Shown here: one piece after another, positions 1-8,197 of the stretch
How the letters are laid out: each line of letters starts with the position of its first letter
Position numbering within the stretch: position 1 is the stretch's first letter
The notes under the pieces: model-generated
Told to the model about the DNA's origin: nothing
Databases searched by the model: none
What the model saw: only the letters and a program-made list of their open reading frames with translations
Position numbers and translations under genes: made by a program
Assembly (NCBI GenBank): GCA_028289425.1
Contig: JANQPL010000005.1
Location: forward strand, 1 to 64,000
Reading direction: 5' to 3'
Length of the DNA stretch: 64,000 nt
From: Alphaproteobacteria bacterium
GTDB taxonomy: Bacteria > Pseudomonadota > Alphaproteobacteria > JANQMY01

Positions 1-23
1 CTGTTTTCTCAGCTGCATACTAT

Positions 24-128
24 CCCGCTAACACACGGATAGCGGGGGCGCTACTCCCCCGGGCCAAGACCCGGGGTGCCATGCGCGCGGATGGATCCCG
101 GTCTTCGAGTTTCACTCGAAACCGGGAT
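24..128. repeat. Stack of GC-rich hairpins, REP-like, downstream of a TetR gene
   Basis: Several inverted repeats sit end to end. CCCGCT (24-29) pairs with AGCGGG (41-46), GGGGG (44-48) with CCCCC (56-60), and a long stem of ATCCCGGT plus TTCGAGT (95-110, one bulged C) pairs with ACTCGAA plus ACCGGGAT (114-128) around a 3-base loop. The last hairpin lies just beyond the stop of the leftward TetR gene, so it may end that transcript. The GGATCCCGG...CCGGGATGAC style resembles dispersed bacterial palindromes, which only a genome-wide search could confirm. Confidence 0.6.
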
Positions 129-138
129 GACGGTTTCG

Positions 139-756
139 TTATTTGGCTGCCAACCGTGCCCGGATGAGCGTTTTGAATTCATCCGGGTACAGCATTTTCA
201 TCTCATCGTACTGCGCCTTGCCGAACATCTGCTTCAGAGTCGGTTCGGACACCAAGAAATAGTTCACGGCGCCGAGCAACTGATAGACCATCGACAGCAA
301 GGCCACTTCGCTCTTGTATTCTTGCGCCGGAACCCGGCGGGCCAAGGCCACCAACCCATCTAGGAACGGTTTGAGATACCAAGTGCCCGCATGCTTGGCC
401 CGTCGCTTGTTGTCCAGCAATTCGCGCATGATGAGCTGAGTACTTTGCGGGTCTCGGATCCCGTCCTGACATAGGCCAAGAAGAACATTCTCCAGCTGAG
501 TTTGCGGCTCCCCCGCCTCCGCCTGTGCGGCGATGATCGACCCAATCATGCGCTCCGAAATCTGTTGGAGCACTTCACCGTACAGTTTTTCTTTCGTACC
601 GAAATGGTGGAGCAGCGCCTGTTTGGTAAGGCCGAGCGCGTCGGCAATGCTGGCGATACTCGTGCCGTAAAACCCTTTTTCGGCAAACTGCCGCCTGGCT
701 TCCTCGATAAATAGGTCTCGTGTATCGCGGCTCACAGATCTTATCTTTCTTACCAT
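139..756 (-). CDS. TetR family transcriptional regulator
   Basis: A 205-residue protein with an N-terminal TetR helix-turn-helix, roughly residues 15-60 (FAEKGFYGTSIASIADALGL, then LLHHFGTKEKLY), and a divergent ligand-binding C-terminal half. It diverges from the Rieske oxygenase operon, and the intergenic region holds three copies of a palindrome of the form TACC-N4-GGTA, one overlapping this gene's own start codon. Autorepression and repression of the operon are therefore likely (inference). I see no convincing Shine-Dalgarno before the ATG, so the transcript may be leaderless. The inducer is unknown, possibly an aromatic or acyl-CoA intermediate of the adjacent pathway. Confidence 0.9.
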   Translation of the reverse strand: MVRKIRSVSRDTRDLFIEEARRQFAEKGFYGTSIASIADALGLTKQALLHHFGTKEKLYGEVLQQISERMIGSIIAAQAEAGEPQTQLENVLLGLCQDGIRDPQSTQLIMRELLDNKRRAKHAGTWYLKPFLDGLVALARRVPAQEYKSEVALLSMVYQLLGAVNYFLVSEPTLKQMFGKAQYDEMKMLYPDEFKTLIRARLAAK

Positions 757-764
757 CTGGTAGG
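749..764. promoter_or_regulatory. Candidate TetR operator, copy 1
   Basis: CTTACCATCTGGTAGG is a 16-base imperfect palindrome matching the two better copies at 836-851 and 862-877. It covers the start codon of the leftward TetR gene (ATG at 756-754), a position suited to autorepression. Confidence 0.65.
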
Positions 765-828
765 CAAAAGACTATGTCTGCGATCTTGCTGCGTCAAGGT
801 AATATAATCGAAACAGAGAAAATATTCC

Positions 829-877
829 TTGACGACCTACCAATTGGTAAGTACAACGAAGCTTACCAATTGGTAGG
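829..877 (+). promoter_or_regulatory. Promoter of the Rieske operon with two embedded operators
   Basis: A -35-like TTGACG (829-834) and a -10-like TACAAC (852-857) are separated by 17 bases. The palindrome CCTACCAATTGGTAAG (836-851) fills that spacer almost exactly. A second copy in mirror orientation, CTTACCAATTGGTAGG (862-877), follows at about the transcription start. Bound repressor would block polymerase at both steps. The next gene starts at 894 behind a GGAG (883-886). Confidence 0.7.
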
Positions 878-893
878 CTATTGGAGACTTGTG

Positions 894-2051
894 ATGGACC
901 GCAAAACAGAGCTTGAACTCCTTGATGAACTTTTGTCGCTGAAGGCGGAGAAATCGTTCTTTCTGGACGACGCACCAACTGTCTCTCCCATTGAACGCTA
1001 CATCTGCCAAAACCAATTTGAGCGCGAGCAGGCAGCGCTGTTTCGACAGTTGCCCCACATGGTGGCCCATTCGAGCGAACTGCCGGGGCCGGGCTCGTTT
1101 CTGAAGCGGGACGTGGCCGGATTGCCGGTGCTGCTCACCCGGGACGAAGACGGCGAGGTGCATGCGTTCCTAAATGTCTGCCGCCACCGGGGAACACAAT
1201 TGGTTTCGGACGAAACCGGGTGCCAGCGGCGGTTTTCGTGCCCCTATCACGCTTGGACCTGGAACAATCGCGGCGAGCTCTTGGCCATTCCCCATCAAGA
1301 CAAAGGCTTTCCAGGGTTCGACAAATCCGACTTCGGCCTAAAACGGCTCGCGTGCACGGAGCGCTATGGATGGATTTGGGTCCAGCCGGTTGCGAACAGT
1401 GCAATGGATGTGGACGAACATCTGGGCGACCTGGCCAAGGACTTCCATTGGCTGAAGGCGGATGACTTAGAAGTTTTCGCCGCGGACGATCATGTGTGGA
1501 ACGTCAACTGGAAGATTCTCATCGAAGGCGGGATTGAGTCCTATCACTTCAAGATCGCGCACAAAAACACCATAGGGCCGTATTTCCAAGACAATCTGTC
1601 GAGCTATCAGCTATTCGGCAAACATTTGCGGTCCGTCTTGCCGCGCACCGCATTGGATGAGCTTCAGACCCAATCGCGTGATCTGTGGAACATCCGCACA
1701 CACACCAACCTTATCTATTCGGTTTTTCCGTCGAGCCAATTGCTGGTTCAGGAAGATCACATTGTATGGATTCAGACCATTCCCCTATCGCCCGACAAAA
1801 CCCGTCTGCGCCTGCACACGCTGTCGCCGAAAGCGACCGGCACGGATGCGGACATGCCCGCGGCGCACTGGAAAAGGAACCACGAAATCACCCGCTCTAC
1901 CTTGACGGAGGATTTCGAGATTGGCGAAAGCATCCAGCGCGGGCTGCGCAGCGGTGCCAACACGCATCTGACATTCGGCCGATATGAAGGAGCGCTCGAC
2001 ACCTTCAACCGGATCATTGACGAACACATCGCTCAAGAAAGGACGAACTGA
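894..2051 (+). CDS. Rieske [2Fe-2S] non-heme iron oxygenase, alpha subunit
   Basis: A 385-residue ring-hydroxylating-type oxygenase. The Rieske centre is clear: Cys96-x-His98 and Cys116-x2-His119. The C-terminal catalytic domain carries an ESYHFKIAH motif (His about 218 and 223) for mononuclear Fe(II), with a downstream acidic stretch EDFEIGES that may supply the Asp/Glu ligand. The start at 894 has GGAG 7 bases upstream; the longer frame from 720 runs through the operators and is rejected. It leads an operon with a crotonase 1 base after its stop, two kappa-GST-like proteins and a GST. No ferredoxin or reductase is encoded nearby, so electrons must come from elsewhere. The substrate is unknown. 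Confidence 0.93.
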   Translation: MDRKTELELLDELLSLKAEKSFFLDDAPTVSPIERYICQNQFEREQAALFRQLPHMVAHSSELPGPGSFLKRDVAGLPVLLTRDEDGEVHAFLNVCRHRGTQLVSDETGCQRRFSCPYHAWTWNNRGELLAIPHQDKGFPGFDKSDFGLKRLACTERYGWIWVQPVANSAMDVDEHLGDLAKDFHWLKADDLEVFAADDHVWNVNWKILIEGGIESYHFKIAHKNTIGPYFQDNLSSYQLFGKHLRSVLPRTALDELQTQSRDLWNIRTHTNLIYSVFPSSQLLVQEDHIVWIQTIPLSPDKTRLRLHTLSPKATGTDADMPAAHWKRNHEITRSTLTEDFEIGESIQRGLRSGANTHLTFGRYEGALDTFNRIIDEHIAQERTN

Positions 2052-2052
2052 C

Positions 2053-2934
2053 ATGGCGCAAGACGTTGTGAAATACCAAACCGACGGCGCGATCGCGACC
2101 ATCACCCTCAACCGGCCGGAAAAATACAACACGCTGCGGCGTGAAGTGATCCAAGGATTGAGCAACGGTTTGCGCCAGGCCAATCAGGACGACGCCATTA
2201 AGGTGATCATTCTGGAAGGGGCCGGCAACAGTTTTTGCGGCGGCTTCGATTTTTCCGGTGGGCTCGAACACTACGAGTCGATCAAGGAAGAAAACTATGA
2301 TCCCGGCATGGATGTCATGGGCGTCACCAATCAATACACGACCTATATCCAAACCTTCATGGGGCTGTGGCGCGGGTCGAAGCCGACGATCGCCAAGGTG
2401 CACGGCTATTGTGTCGGCGGTGGATCGGAATTGGCGCTGTGCGCGGACTTGGTCATCGCATCCGATGACGCCCGCTTCGGCACCCCCTACTCCCGTGTGT
2501 GGGGATGCCATCTGACGGGCATGTGGGTCTATCGCTTAGGGCTCGCCAAGGCCAAATACTATGCCCTGACGGGCGAATGGATCAGCGGCAAAGAAGCTGC
2601 GGAGATTGAGCTCATCAATTTTTCGTATCCGTTGGAAGAGCTGGATCAGCGCGTACAAGACCTCGCCGATAAGCTCGCGCAGATTCCCTTGACCCAGCTC
2701 ATCTCCATGAAGCTCATTGTCAATCAGGCCTATGACAATATGGGATTGCAGGGCACGCAAACTTTAGGGCCGATCCTGGACGGCATCATGCGCAACACGC
2801 CGGAGGGCCGCGACTTCGTTCGCGTTACCCAGGCGGAAGGTGTAAAAGGAGCGGTCACCCGGCGCGACGGACCGTTTGGCGATTACAGCCAAGGCCCGCT
2901 CGATGAACAACCGCGCCGGCGCAGCAACATCTGA
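2053..2934 (+). CDS. Crotonase (enoyl-CoA hydratase/isomerase) family protein
   Basis: A 293-residue crotonase. The oxyanion-hole segments are visible as SFCGGFDF near residue 60 and CVGGGSELAL near residue 120. The first catalytic Glu of classical enoyl-CoA hydratase is kept (SELAL), but the second is not: the GxPE motif reads GTPYSRVWG. Classical 2-enoyl hydration is therefore doubtful, and an isomerase, hydrolase or lyase role on a CoA ester is possible. The start ATG comes 1 base after the Rieske stop, indicating translational coupling. It is most like the crotonase at 24373, with which it shares RVWG and a matching C-terminal region. Confidence 0.92.
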   Translation: MAQDVVKYQTDGAIATITLNRPEKYNTLRREVIQGLSNGLRQANQDDAIKVIILEGAGNSFCGGFDFSGGLEHYESIKEENYDPGMDVMGVTNQYTTYIQTFMGLWRGSKPTIAKVHGYCVGGGSELALCADLVIASDDARFGTPYSRVWGCHLTGMWVYRLGLAKAKYYALTGEWISGKEAAEIELINFSYPLEELDQRVQDLADKLAQIPLTQLISMKLIVNQAYDNMGLQGTQTLGPILDGIMRNTPEGRDFVRVTQAEGVKGAVTRRDGPFGDYSQGPLDEQPRRRSNI

Positions 2935-2946
2935 GGTCGCAACAAT

Positions 2947-3618
2947 ATGATGAAGGCTTTGGAAAGCGACGCACCTCTCATCGTTTATGTGGACGTGAAA
3001 AGCCCCTATGCCTTTATCGCGATCAAACCGACGCTTGCTCTTGAACGCCGGCTGGGCGTGCAGTTCGACTGGCGGCCACTCACCCTCGACATCCCGAGCT
3101 ACCTCGGTTCCGCGCGCAAAACAAAAGGCAACGTCGTCGAAAGCAGCCGCAGCCCACGGCAATGGCAAGTCATCAGGTATGCCTACAAAGATGCGCGGCG
3201 CTATGCCGAACGCCAGGGGCTTGTGTTGAAGGGAACGGAGAAGATTTGGGAGTCGTCAATCGCAAACATCGGCATTCTGTGGGTCGTTCAAAACGCCCGC
3301 GACCGGCTGGCGGACTATTTCGCGGCGGTCTACCCGCCCTTTTGGCGGCGTGAGTTGGACATCGAAGATGTCAACGTCGTGGCTGCGTGCTTGGAGCAAG
3401 CTGGTGTGAGTGCAGACGGGTTCGATGCATTTCAATCCGGTGACGGCCGTGAACTCCATGACAATCTGCAAGCCCAACTGCATCCGGCGGGTATTTTCGG
3501 CGTCCCCACCTACGTGTTCGAGGGCGAATTCCTTTTCGGCCGGGAGCACTTGCCTTACGTGGAATGGCATTTGCGGGGCCGTGAAGGTCCTGCGCCGGAC
3601 ATCGCATACGTCCTATGA
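2947..3618 (+). CDS. Kappa-class GST / 2-hydroxychromene-2-carboxylate isomerase-like protein, copy 1
   Basis: A 223-residue DsbA-fold protein. The N-terminal strand-helix reads VDVKSPYAFIAIKPTLAL, with Ser in the place where kappa GSTs and NahD-type isomerases activate or bind glutathione. A cis-Pro loop GVPTYV is followed by FLFGREHLPYVEW near the C-terminus, matching the usual FFGxDR block. There is no CxxC, so it is not a disulfide oxidoreductase. Its stop overlaps the start of the paralogue (ATGA at 3615-3618). Family knowledge suggests glutathione-dependent isomerisation of an aromatic-pathway intermediate, or conjugation; the true substrate is unknown. Confidence 0.85.
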   Translation: MMKALESDAPLIVYVDVKSPYAFIAIKPTLALERRLGVQFDWRPLTLDIPSYLGSARKTKGNVVESSRSPRQWQVIRYAYKDARRYAERQGLVLKGTEKIWESSIANIGILWVVQNARDRLADYFAAVYPPFWRRELDIEDVNVVAACLEQAGVSADGFDAFQSGDGRELHDNLQAQLHPAGIFGVPTYVFEGEFLFGREHLPYVEWHLRGREGPAPDIAYVL

Positions 3619-4193
3619 TTACGATCTACACAGACTTTAAATCACCCGCCGCTTATTTGGCACTGAAACCAACGCTTGCGCTTCTTAAGGAGTTCGGCGT
3701 CGATTGCAAATGGCTTCCCTACACCTACAACGCCAAACAAGAAATCGTGCCGCCGCAGAATCCGAACGAAACCAAGACGGAGACCCATTTCCGTATCCGT
3801 GCAAAGCTCCGGAGGGAAACGCATCTGCGTTATGCGGGTGTTCAGAACACGCCGATGACGTTTCCGAATGTTCCCGGCAGTACCGATATCGCCCTCGCCG
3901 CCCTGCTGGCCGTGGAACGCAACCCGATCCCGTTCGTTGAAGCCGCCTTTAAGTCCTATTGGGTCGATCAGGCGGATCTCAACGATGCCCAAACCGTGTT
4001 GGAACTTATGAATGCTCATGGCCATGCGGTTTCTGCCGAAGATCTCGGGGAAGCCCTGGAGAAACTGCCCGCACACCAGTTGGCGGCGGAAGAAGCCGGC
4101 ATTGTGGATGCGCCGGCCTATGTGATCGACGATCAGATCTTCATCGGCCGGGAACACCTGCCTTGGATCCGGTCTATTCTCAAGGAAAAATAG
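3615..4193 (+). CDS. Kappa-class GST / 2-hydroxychromene-2-carboxylate isomerase-like protein, copy 2
   Basis: A 192-residue DsbA-fold paralogue of the preceding protein, coupled by an ATGA overlap. It has YTDFKSPAAYLALKPTLAL at the N-terminus with the Ser retained, and FIGREHLPW at the C-terminus. The cis-Pro loop is altered (DAPAYV against GVPTYV), and the Tyr after Ser-Pro is Ala here. The two copies share the KPTLAL and GREHLP blocks but differ elsewhere, so this is an old duplication. They may form a heteromer or act on successive intermediates (inference). Confidence 0.83.
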   Translation: MITIYTDFKSPAAYLALKPTLALLKEFGVDCKWLPYTYNAKQEIVPPQNPNETKTETHFRIRAKLRRETHLRYAGVQNTPMTFPNVPGSTDIALAALLAVERNPIPFVEAAFKSYWVDQADLNDAQTVLELMNAHGHAVSAEDLGEALEKLPAHQLAAEEAGIVDAPAYVIDDQIFIGREHLPWIRSILKEK

Positions 4194-4208
4194 AAAGGGA
4201 AATGCCGC

Positions 4209-4946
4209 ATGGCCTTGGAAATTTGGACCTCCCCCACGCCGAATGGCTGGAAAGTCACCATCATGATCGAAGAGCTGCGTGAAGCAGGGGTCGACCTTCC
4301 GGATATCGACGTGCGCATCATTGATCTGATGAAAGGCGAGCAGTTCGAAGACGACTTCACGGAACGAAACCTCAATCAAAAAATTCCTGTACTGAAGGAT
4401 GGTAACCGATGCATCCCGGAAAGCGGCGCCATTCTGGAATATCTAGCGGAGAAATTTCCAAGTCCGCTGCTACCGCTCAATGAACGTAAATGGGATGTGT
4501 TGCCGTGGGTGTACTGGCAAATGGCCAATCTGGGGCCGGTCTTCGGCAATAAGCTTAGTTATACGCGCTACATGGACGACATTGACCCGGTCAAAAAAGA
4601 ACACCCCTTAGAGCGCTTTAACAATGAAGCGCTGCGCCTAGTTTCGGTGTTCGATAAAAAGCTCGGTGACGATCCCTATCTGTGCGGCGACACTTTCACC
4701 ATCGCCGACATCGCCTCTTACCCCTGGCTGCGCGGTTACAAATGGAGCAAGGTGGACATCACGACACGCCCGCGCGTGAAAGAATGGGTCGACCGGGTGC
4801 GTGCCCGGCCCGCCGTGGAGCGCGGCCTTGCCTACGGAGTGCCCAAAGACGAGATCGATAGTTGGAGTAAAGAACGCCGCGCCAATTACCGCCAAAGCGG
4901 CAGCTCCATCGCGGCTAATCAGAGCCTCAAAGACAGCATCCAATAA
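4209..4946 (+). CDS. Glutathione S-transferase, YfcG/Ure2p-like
   Basis: A 245-residue cytosolic GST with an N-terminal thioredoxin-like domain (WTSPTPNGWKVTIMIEEL, then NQKIPVLKDG and the glutathione-binding PESGAILEYLAEKF) and an all-helical C-terminal domain (FTIADIASYPWL). TSPTPNG matches the Thr/Asn active site typical of the YfcG/Ure2p group. It is the last gene of the Rieske operon, 15 bases after the kappa-GST pair, giving three glutathione-binding proteins in one transcript. A stem-loop follows at 4947-4978. Confidence 0.92.
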   Translation: MALEIWTSPTPNGWKVTIMIEELREAGVDLPDIDVRIIDLMKGEQFEDDFTERNLNQKIPVLKDGNRCIPESGAILEYLAEKFPSPLLPLNERKWDVLPWVYWQMANLGPVFGNKLSYTRYMDDIDPVKKEHPLERFNNEALRLVSVFDKKLGDDPYLCGDTFTIADIASYPWLRGYKWSKVDITTRPRVKEWVDRVRARPAVERGLAYGVPKDEIDSWSKERRANYRQSGSSIAANQSLKDSIQ

Positions 4947-4978
4947 TAAGGGCGGTGACCGCGAAGCCACCGCCCTTA
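4947..4978. terminator. Bidirectional terminator hairpin between convergent operons
   Basis: TAAGGGCGGTG (4947-4957) pairs perfectly with CACCGCCCTTA (4968-4978) around a 10-base loop. It lies between the rightward GST stop (4946) and the leftward thiolase stop (5000). Tails are A/T-rich but short, so it would be a weak intrinsic terminator on either strand. Confidence 0.6.
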
Positions 4979-4999
4979 AATTCGGCTTAGCAAAGTAGC

Positions 5000-6184
5000 T
5001 TAAGCGACTTCGAACAATCCGGCAGCCCCCATGCCGCCGCCGATGCACATGGTGACTACGACTTTCTTGGCACCGCGGCGTTTGCCCTCAATGAGCGCGT
5101 GGCCGACCAAACGCGAACCGGTCATGCCAAATGGATGGCCGACGGAGATCGAGCCACCATTCACATTGAGCTTCTCGTAATCGATGCCGAGCGTGTCGGC
5201 CGAATAGATCACCTGGCTCGCGAATGCTTCGTTGAGCTCCCACAGATCGATGTCGTCGACTTTGAGATTGTGGCGCTCCAGCAAGCGCGGCACGGCGAAG
5301 ACAGGGCCGATGCCCATTTCGTCGGGCTTGCAGCCGGCAACGGCAAAGCCCTTGAAGATGCCTAGTGGGTTGAGGCCACGCTTTTCCGCTTCCTTGGATT
5401 CCATGACAACACAGGCCGAGGCGCCATCGGAAAGTTGGCTGGCGTTGCCCGCGGTGATGAAGTTGCCCTCGCCGCGCACAGGTTCCAACCCGGCTAGGCC
5501 TTCCATGGTGGTGTTCGGACGGTTGCATTCGTCTTTAGTGACAACATAGTCCTCGATGGTGATATCGCCGGTCTCTTTGTTCTTGACCGCCATCTTGGTT
5601 TCCATCGGGACGATTTCGTCTTTGAATTTTTCCGCCTGCTGAGCAGCCGCCGTCCGCCGCTGGCTTTCCAGTGAGTATTCGTCTTGCCGTTCGCGGGACA
5701 CATTGTAACGCTGTGCCACAATATCCGCCGTGTCGATCATGGGGATCCAAATATCCGGATACATGCTTTCCAGTTTCTCGGAACGCACCACGTCGCCCTG
5801 AGGCGCGCCGCGGCCCATCAGCGAGATAGATTCAACGCCGCCACCAATCACGATTGGGGCTTCGTCGACGATTACCCGCTGGGCCGCCATGGCGATTGTT
5901 TGCAGACCTGACGAGCAGAAGCGATTGACCGTCGTGCCGGACGTGGTGACTGGGCACCCGGCAACCAATGCGGCGTTCCGGGCCACGTTCGGGCCGCTGC
6001 CCGTGTCGGGACCGGCAGAGCCGAAGATCACGTCTTCCACTTCTTCCGGATCGATCTTGGCGCGCTCAATCGCGTGCTTGATGGTATGGGCGGCCATGTC
6101 CACGCCTGGGGTCTGGTTGAACCCACCCCGGTGAGACTTGGCAAGGCCCGTCCGTGCCGTGGAAACAATGACGGCTTCTCTCAT
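5000..6184 (-). CDS. Thiolase (acetyl-CoA acyltransferase), copy A
   Basis: A 394-residue thiolase with all three active-site blocks: the nucleophile Cys in [10 protein letters not shown] near residue 90, NEAFAS with GHPFGMTG near 350, and CIGGGMG at the end. The start is [12 protein letters not shown] at 6184; the longer frame to 6334 only reads into the intergenic region and the upstream paralogue. It is probably co-transcribed with the near-identical thiolase upstream (gap of 76 bases). Thiolytic release of acetyl- or propionyl-CoA would suit the final step of the pathway begun by the convergent Rieske operon (inference). Confidence 0.95.
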   Translation of the reverse strand: MREAVIVSTARTGLAKSHRGGFNQTPGVDMAAHTIKHAIERAKIDPEEVEDVIFGSAGPDTGSGPNVARNAALVAGCPVTTSGTTVNRFCSSGLQTIAMAAQRVIVDEAPIVIGGGVESISLMGRGAPQGDVVRSEKLESMYPDIWIPMIDTADIVAQRYNVSRERQDEYSLESQRRTAAAQQAEKFKDEIVPMETKMAVKNKETGDITIEDYVVTKDECNRPNTTMEGLAGLEPVRGEGNFITAGNASQLSDGASACVVMESKEAEKRGLNPLGIFKGFAVAGCKPDEMGIGPVFAVPRLLERHNLKVDDIDLWELNEAFASQVIYSADTLGIDYEKLNVNGGSISVGHPFGMTGSRLVGHALIEGKRRGAKKVVVTMCIGGGMGAAGLFEVA

Positions 6185-6260
6185 TCTTTTTCTCCTTCCA
6201 GATGTTGAGGTGGGCGGCACGGCATCGCGTGCCGCCGTTTTGTGGCAATTGTAGTTTTTG

Positions 6261-7442
6261 TTAGACGACTTCGAATAAGCCGGCGGCGCCCATGCCACCG
6301 CCGATGCACATGGTGACCACCACGTTTTTGGCACCGCGCCGCTTGCCTTCGATGAGGATATGGCCGGTCAGACGCGAACCAGTCATGCCATAGGGATGGC
6401 CCACAGAAATCGAGCCACCATTCACGTTGAGCTTTTCGTGGTCGATGCCCAGCTTGTCGGTGCAATAAAGCAGTTGGCTTGCAAAAGCCTCATTGAGCTC
6501 CCAAAGGTCAATGTCATCAACGGTAAGGCCCGTGCGCTCCAACAGGCGGGGGACCGCATAGACGGGGCCAATGCCCATCTCATCCGGTTCGCAACCGGCA
6601 ACCGCAAATCCTTTAAAGATGCCTATAGGCTCAATGTTGCGCTTGGCAGCTTCGCCCGCTTCCATCAACACACAGGCCGAGGCACCGTCAGACAACTGAC
6701 TAGCGTTACCCGCGGTGATGAAGTGTTCTTCGCCGCGCACCGGCGCAAGGCCCGCAAGGCCTTCCAATGTGGTGTTCGGGCGATTGCATTCGTCTTTGGT
6801 CACCGTATAGGGCTGCATGGACGTTTCACCGGATTCTTTGTCCGTGACCGCCATAATCGTTTCCATGGGAACGATTTCGTCGTCGAATTTGCCACCCTGC
6901 TGGGCCGCCGCCGTGCGGCGCTGGCTTTCCAAAGAGTATTCGTCCTGACGCTCCCGCGAGATCTTATACCGGCCGGCGACAATGTCCGCGGTTTCGATCA
7001 TGGGCATCCAAAGCGCCGGGCAGCTTTCCATAAGCTTGTCTTCGGTGATGTTGTTGACGTTAATATTCGCTTGGGTGAGCGAAATGGATTCAACGCCACC
7101 GGCAACCGCAATGGGCACATCTTCATTCAGAATGCGGCCCGCGGCCATCGCAACAGTCTGGAGACCGGAAGAACAGAAGCGGTTGACGGTTGTGCCCGAT
7201 GTGGTGACCGGACAGCCCGCCCAAATCGCCGACAGGCGCGCCACATTCTGGCCGGTCGCCCCTTCCGGCAACGCGCAGCCCATTAACACATCTTCAACGT
7301 CAGCGGGCTCGACCCCCGCTTTTGCGATGGCATGCTTGACCGCATGCCCGGCCATCGCCGCCCCGTGGGTATTGTTGAAACCACCCCGAAAGGACTTAGC
7401 GAGCCCCGTCCGGGCGGTCGATACGACGACAGCCTCTCTCAT
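6261..7442 (-). CDS. Thiolase (acetyl-CoA acyltransferase), copy B
   Basis: A 393-residue thiolase with the same catalytic blocks as copy A ([25 protein letters not shown]). Long stretches are identical to copy A, including the middle [20 protein letters not shown] block, while the region around residues 115-135, near the usual substrate-loop position, differs strongly. That pattern fits a duplication followed by change in substrate range. It is first in the leftward pair. No operator-like palindrome is obvious upstream. Confidence 0.95.
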   Translation of the reverse strand: MREAVVVSTARTGLAKSFRGGFNNTHGAAMAGHAVKHAIAKAGVEPADVEDVLMGCALPEGATGQNVARLSAIWAGCPVTTSGTTVNRFCSSGLQTVAMAAGRILNEDVPIAVAGGVESISLTQANINVNNITEDKLMESCPALWMPMIETADIVAGRYKISRERQDEYSLESQRRTAAAQQGGKFDDEIVPMETIMAVTDKESGETSMQPYTVTKDECNRPNTTLEGLAGLAPVRGEEHFITAGNASQLSDGASACVLMEAGEAAKRNIEPIGIFKGFAVAGCEPDEMGIGPVYAVPRLLERTGLTVDDIDLWELNEAFASQLLYCTDKLGIDHEKLNVNGGSISVGHPYGMTGSRLTGHILIEGKRRGAKNVVVTMCIGGGMGAAGLFEVV

Positions 7443-7677
7443 GAATTTGCTCCTGTTCCTCAGTCTGTTGAATTTTTTCAGAGAAGCGTTAACACCTGTC
7501 GTCCCAGAACGCCAATGTTAAAATGTCAGCACAGATATGCAGTTATGCTAACCGGCGGAAATCACTTCACTATTAGGTGATGCCTCCAGAGTGAGCCGCT
7601 GTTGGCGCCTTAAGTTTTCGGCAATTTTCCTTAACCGGTTTACGTTTTATCAACCATTCGCGCGCCATATCCAAGGT

Positions 7678-8073
7678 ATGGTGGAGCAGTCATTATCGTT
7701 TAGATCGCTACAGGTCGGGCTGTTGTTCGTCCTTTCCGCAGCCGTAATTGTTGACGTAACGTTACCTGTCGGAAACCTGTGGTCGGGCAGTAATGGATCC
7801 ATAGAGCTGGAACGCTCAGACGCATCTCTCAGGCATCAGGCGGTCCTCCACAATGCGCATGCCCGCCTGAACCAAGTCTTCGAGGATGGGGTGGAAAGCC
7901 CGCGTGCGGCAGACCTCGCGATCCAAAACTTAGACTGCTGGGAGACGGAGCTGACAACCAAAGGCGAAACGGCCAAGGCCGATGCGTGCAAACAAGGTTT
8001 CGAGTCGGCGCTGGCGGTCCTGACAGCAACCGAATTCCCTATGCAAGCCCGCGTGCGAATGGTCGAACCATAG
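7678..8073 (+). CDS. Hypothetical anchored or secreted protein
   Basis: A 131-residue reading frame beginning MVEQSLSFRSLQVG followed by a hydrophobic segment (about residues 12-30), so probably a signal anchor or uncleaved signal, then a soluble part. The C-terminal portion (AIQNLDCW...ADACKQGFESALAVL) resembles the conserved DCW...C spacer seen before the OmpA domain of some alphaproteobacterial OmpA-like lipoproteins; here no OmpA domain follows. A GTG at 7591 in the same frame is an alternative start. Neither start has a good Shine-Dalgarno. Whether it is expressed is uncertain. Confidence 0.5.
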   Translation: MVEQSLSFRSLQVGLLFVLSAAVIVDVTLPVGNLWSGSNGSIELERSDASLRHQAVLHNAHARLNQVFEDGVESPRAADLAIQNLDCWETELTTKGETAKADACKQGFESALAVLTATEFPMQARVRMVEP

Positions 8074-8197
8074 ATCTATCCGCTGCGGTTGGAGACTGTT
8101 GCAAGTTGACCAAACCTTAAGGTCCGTAAGCGAAATGCTGCGATTCAGCTCGCGCGATTTCCCATCGCTTTTAAGTTAACGTTAAATCGCCCGGACT

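Noticed and set aside
720-893. Longer N-terminus for the Rieske protein from 720
   Set aside because: It would read through the promoter and all three palindromes; the ATG at 894 has a good Shine-Dalgarno and gives a normal family N-terminus.
6360-7286. 308-codon frame antisense to thiolase B
   Set aside because: A shadow of a well-conserved thiolase, with no Shine-Dalgarno or domain.
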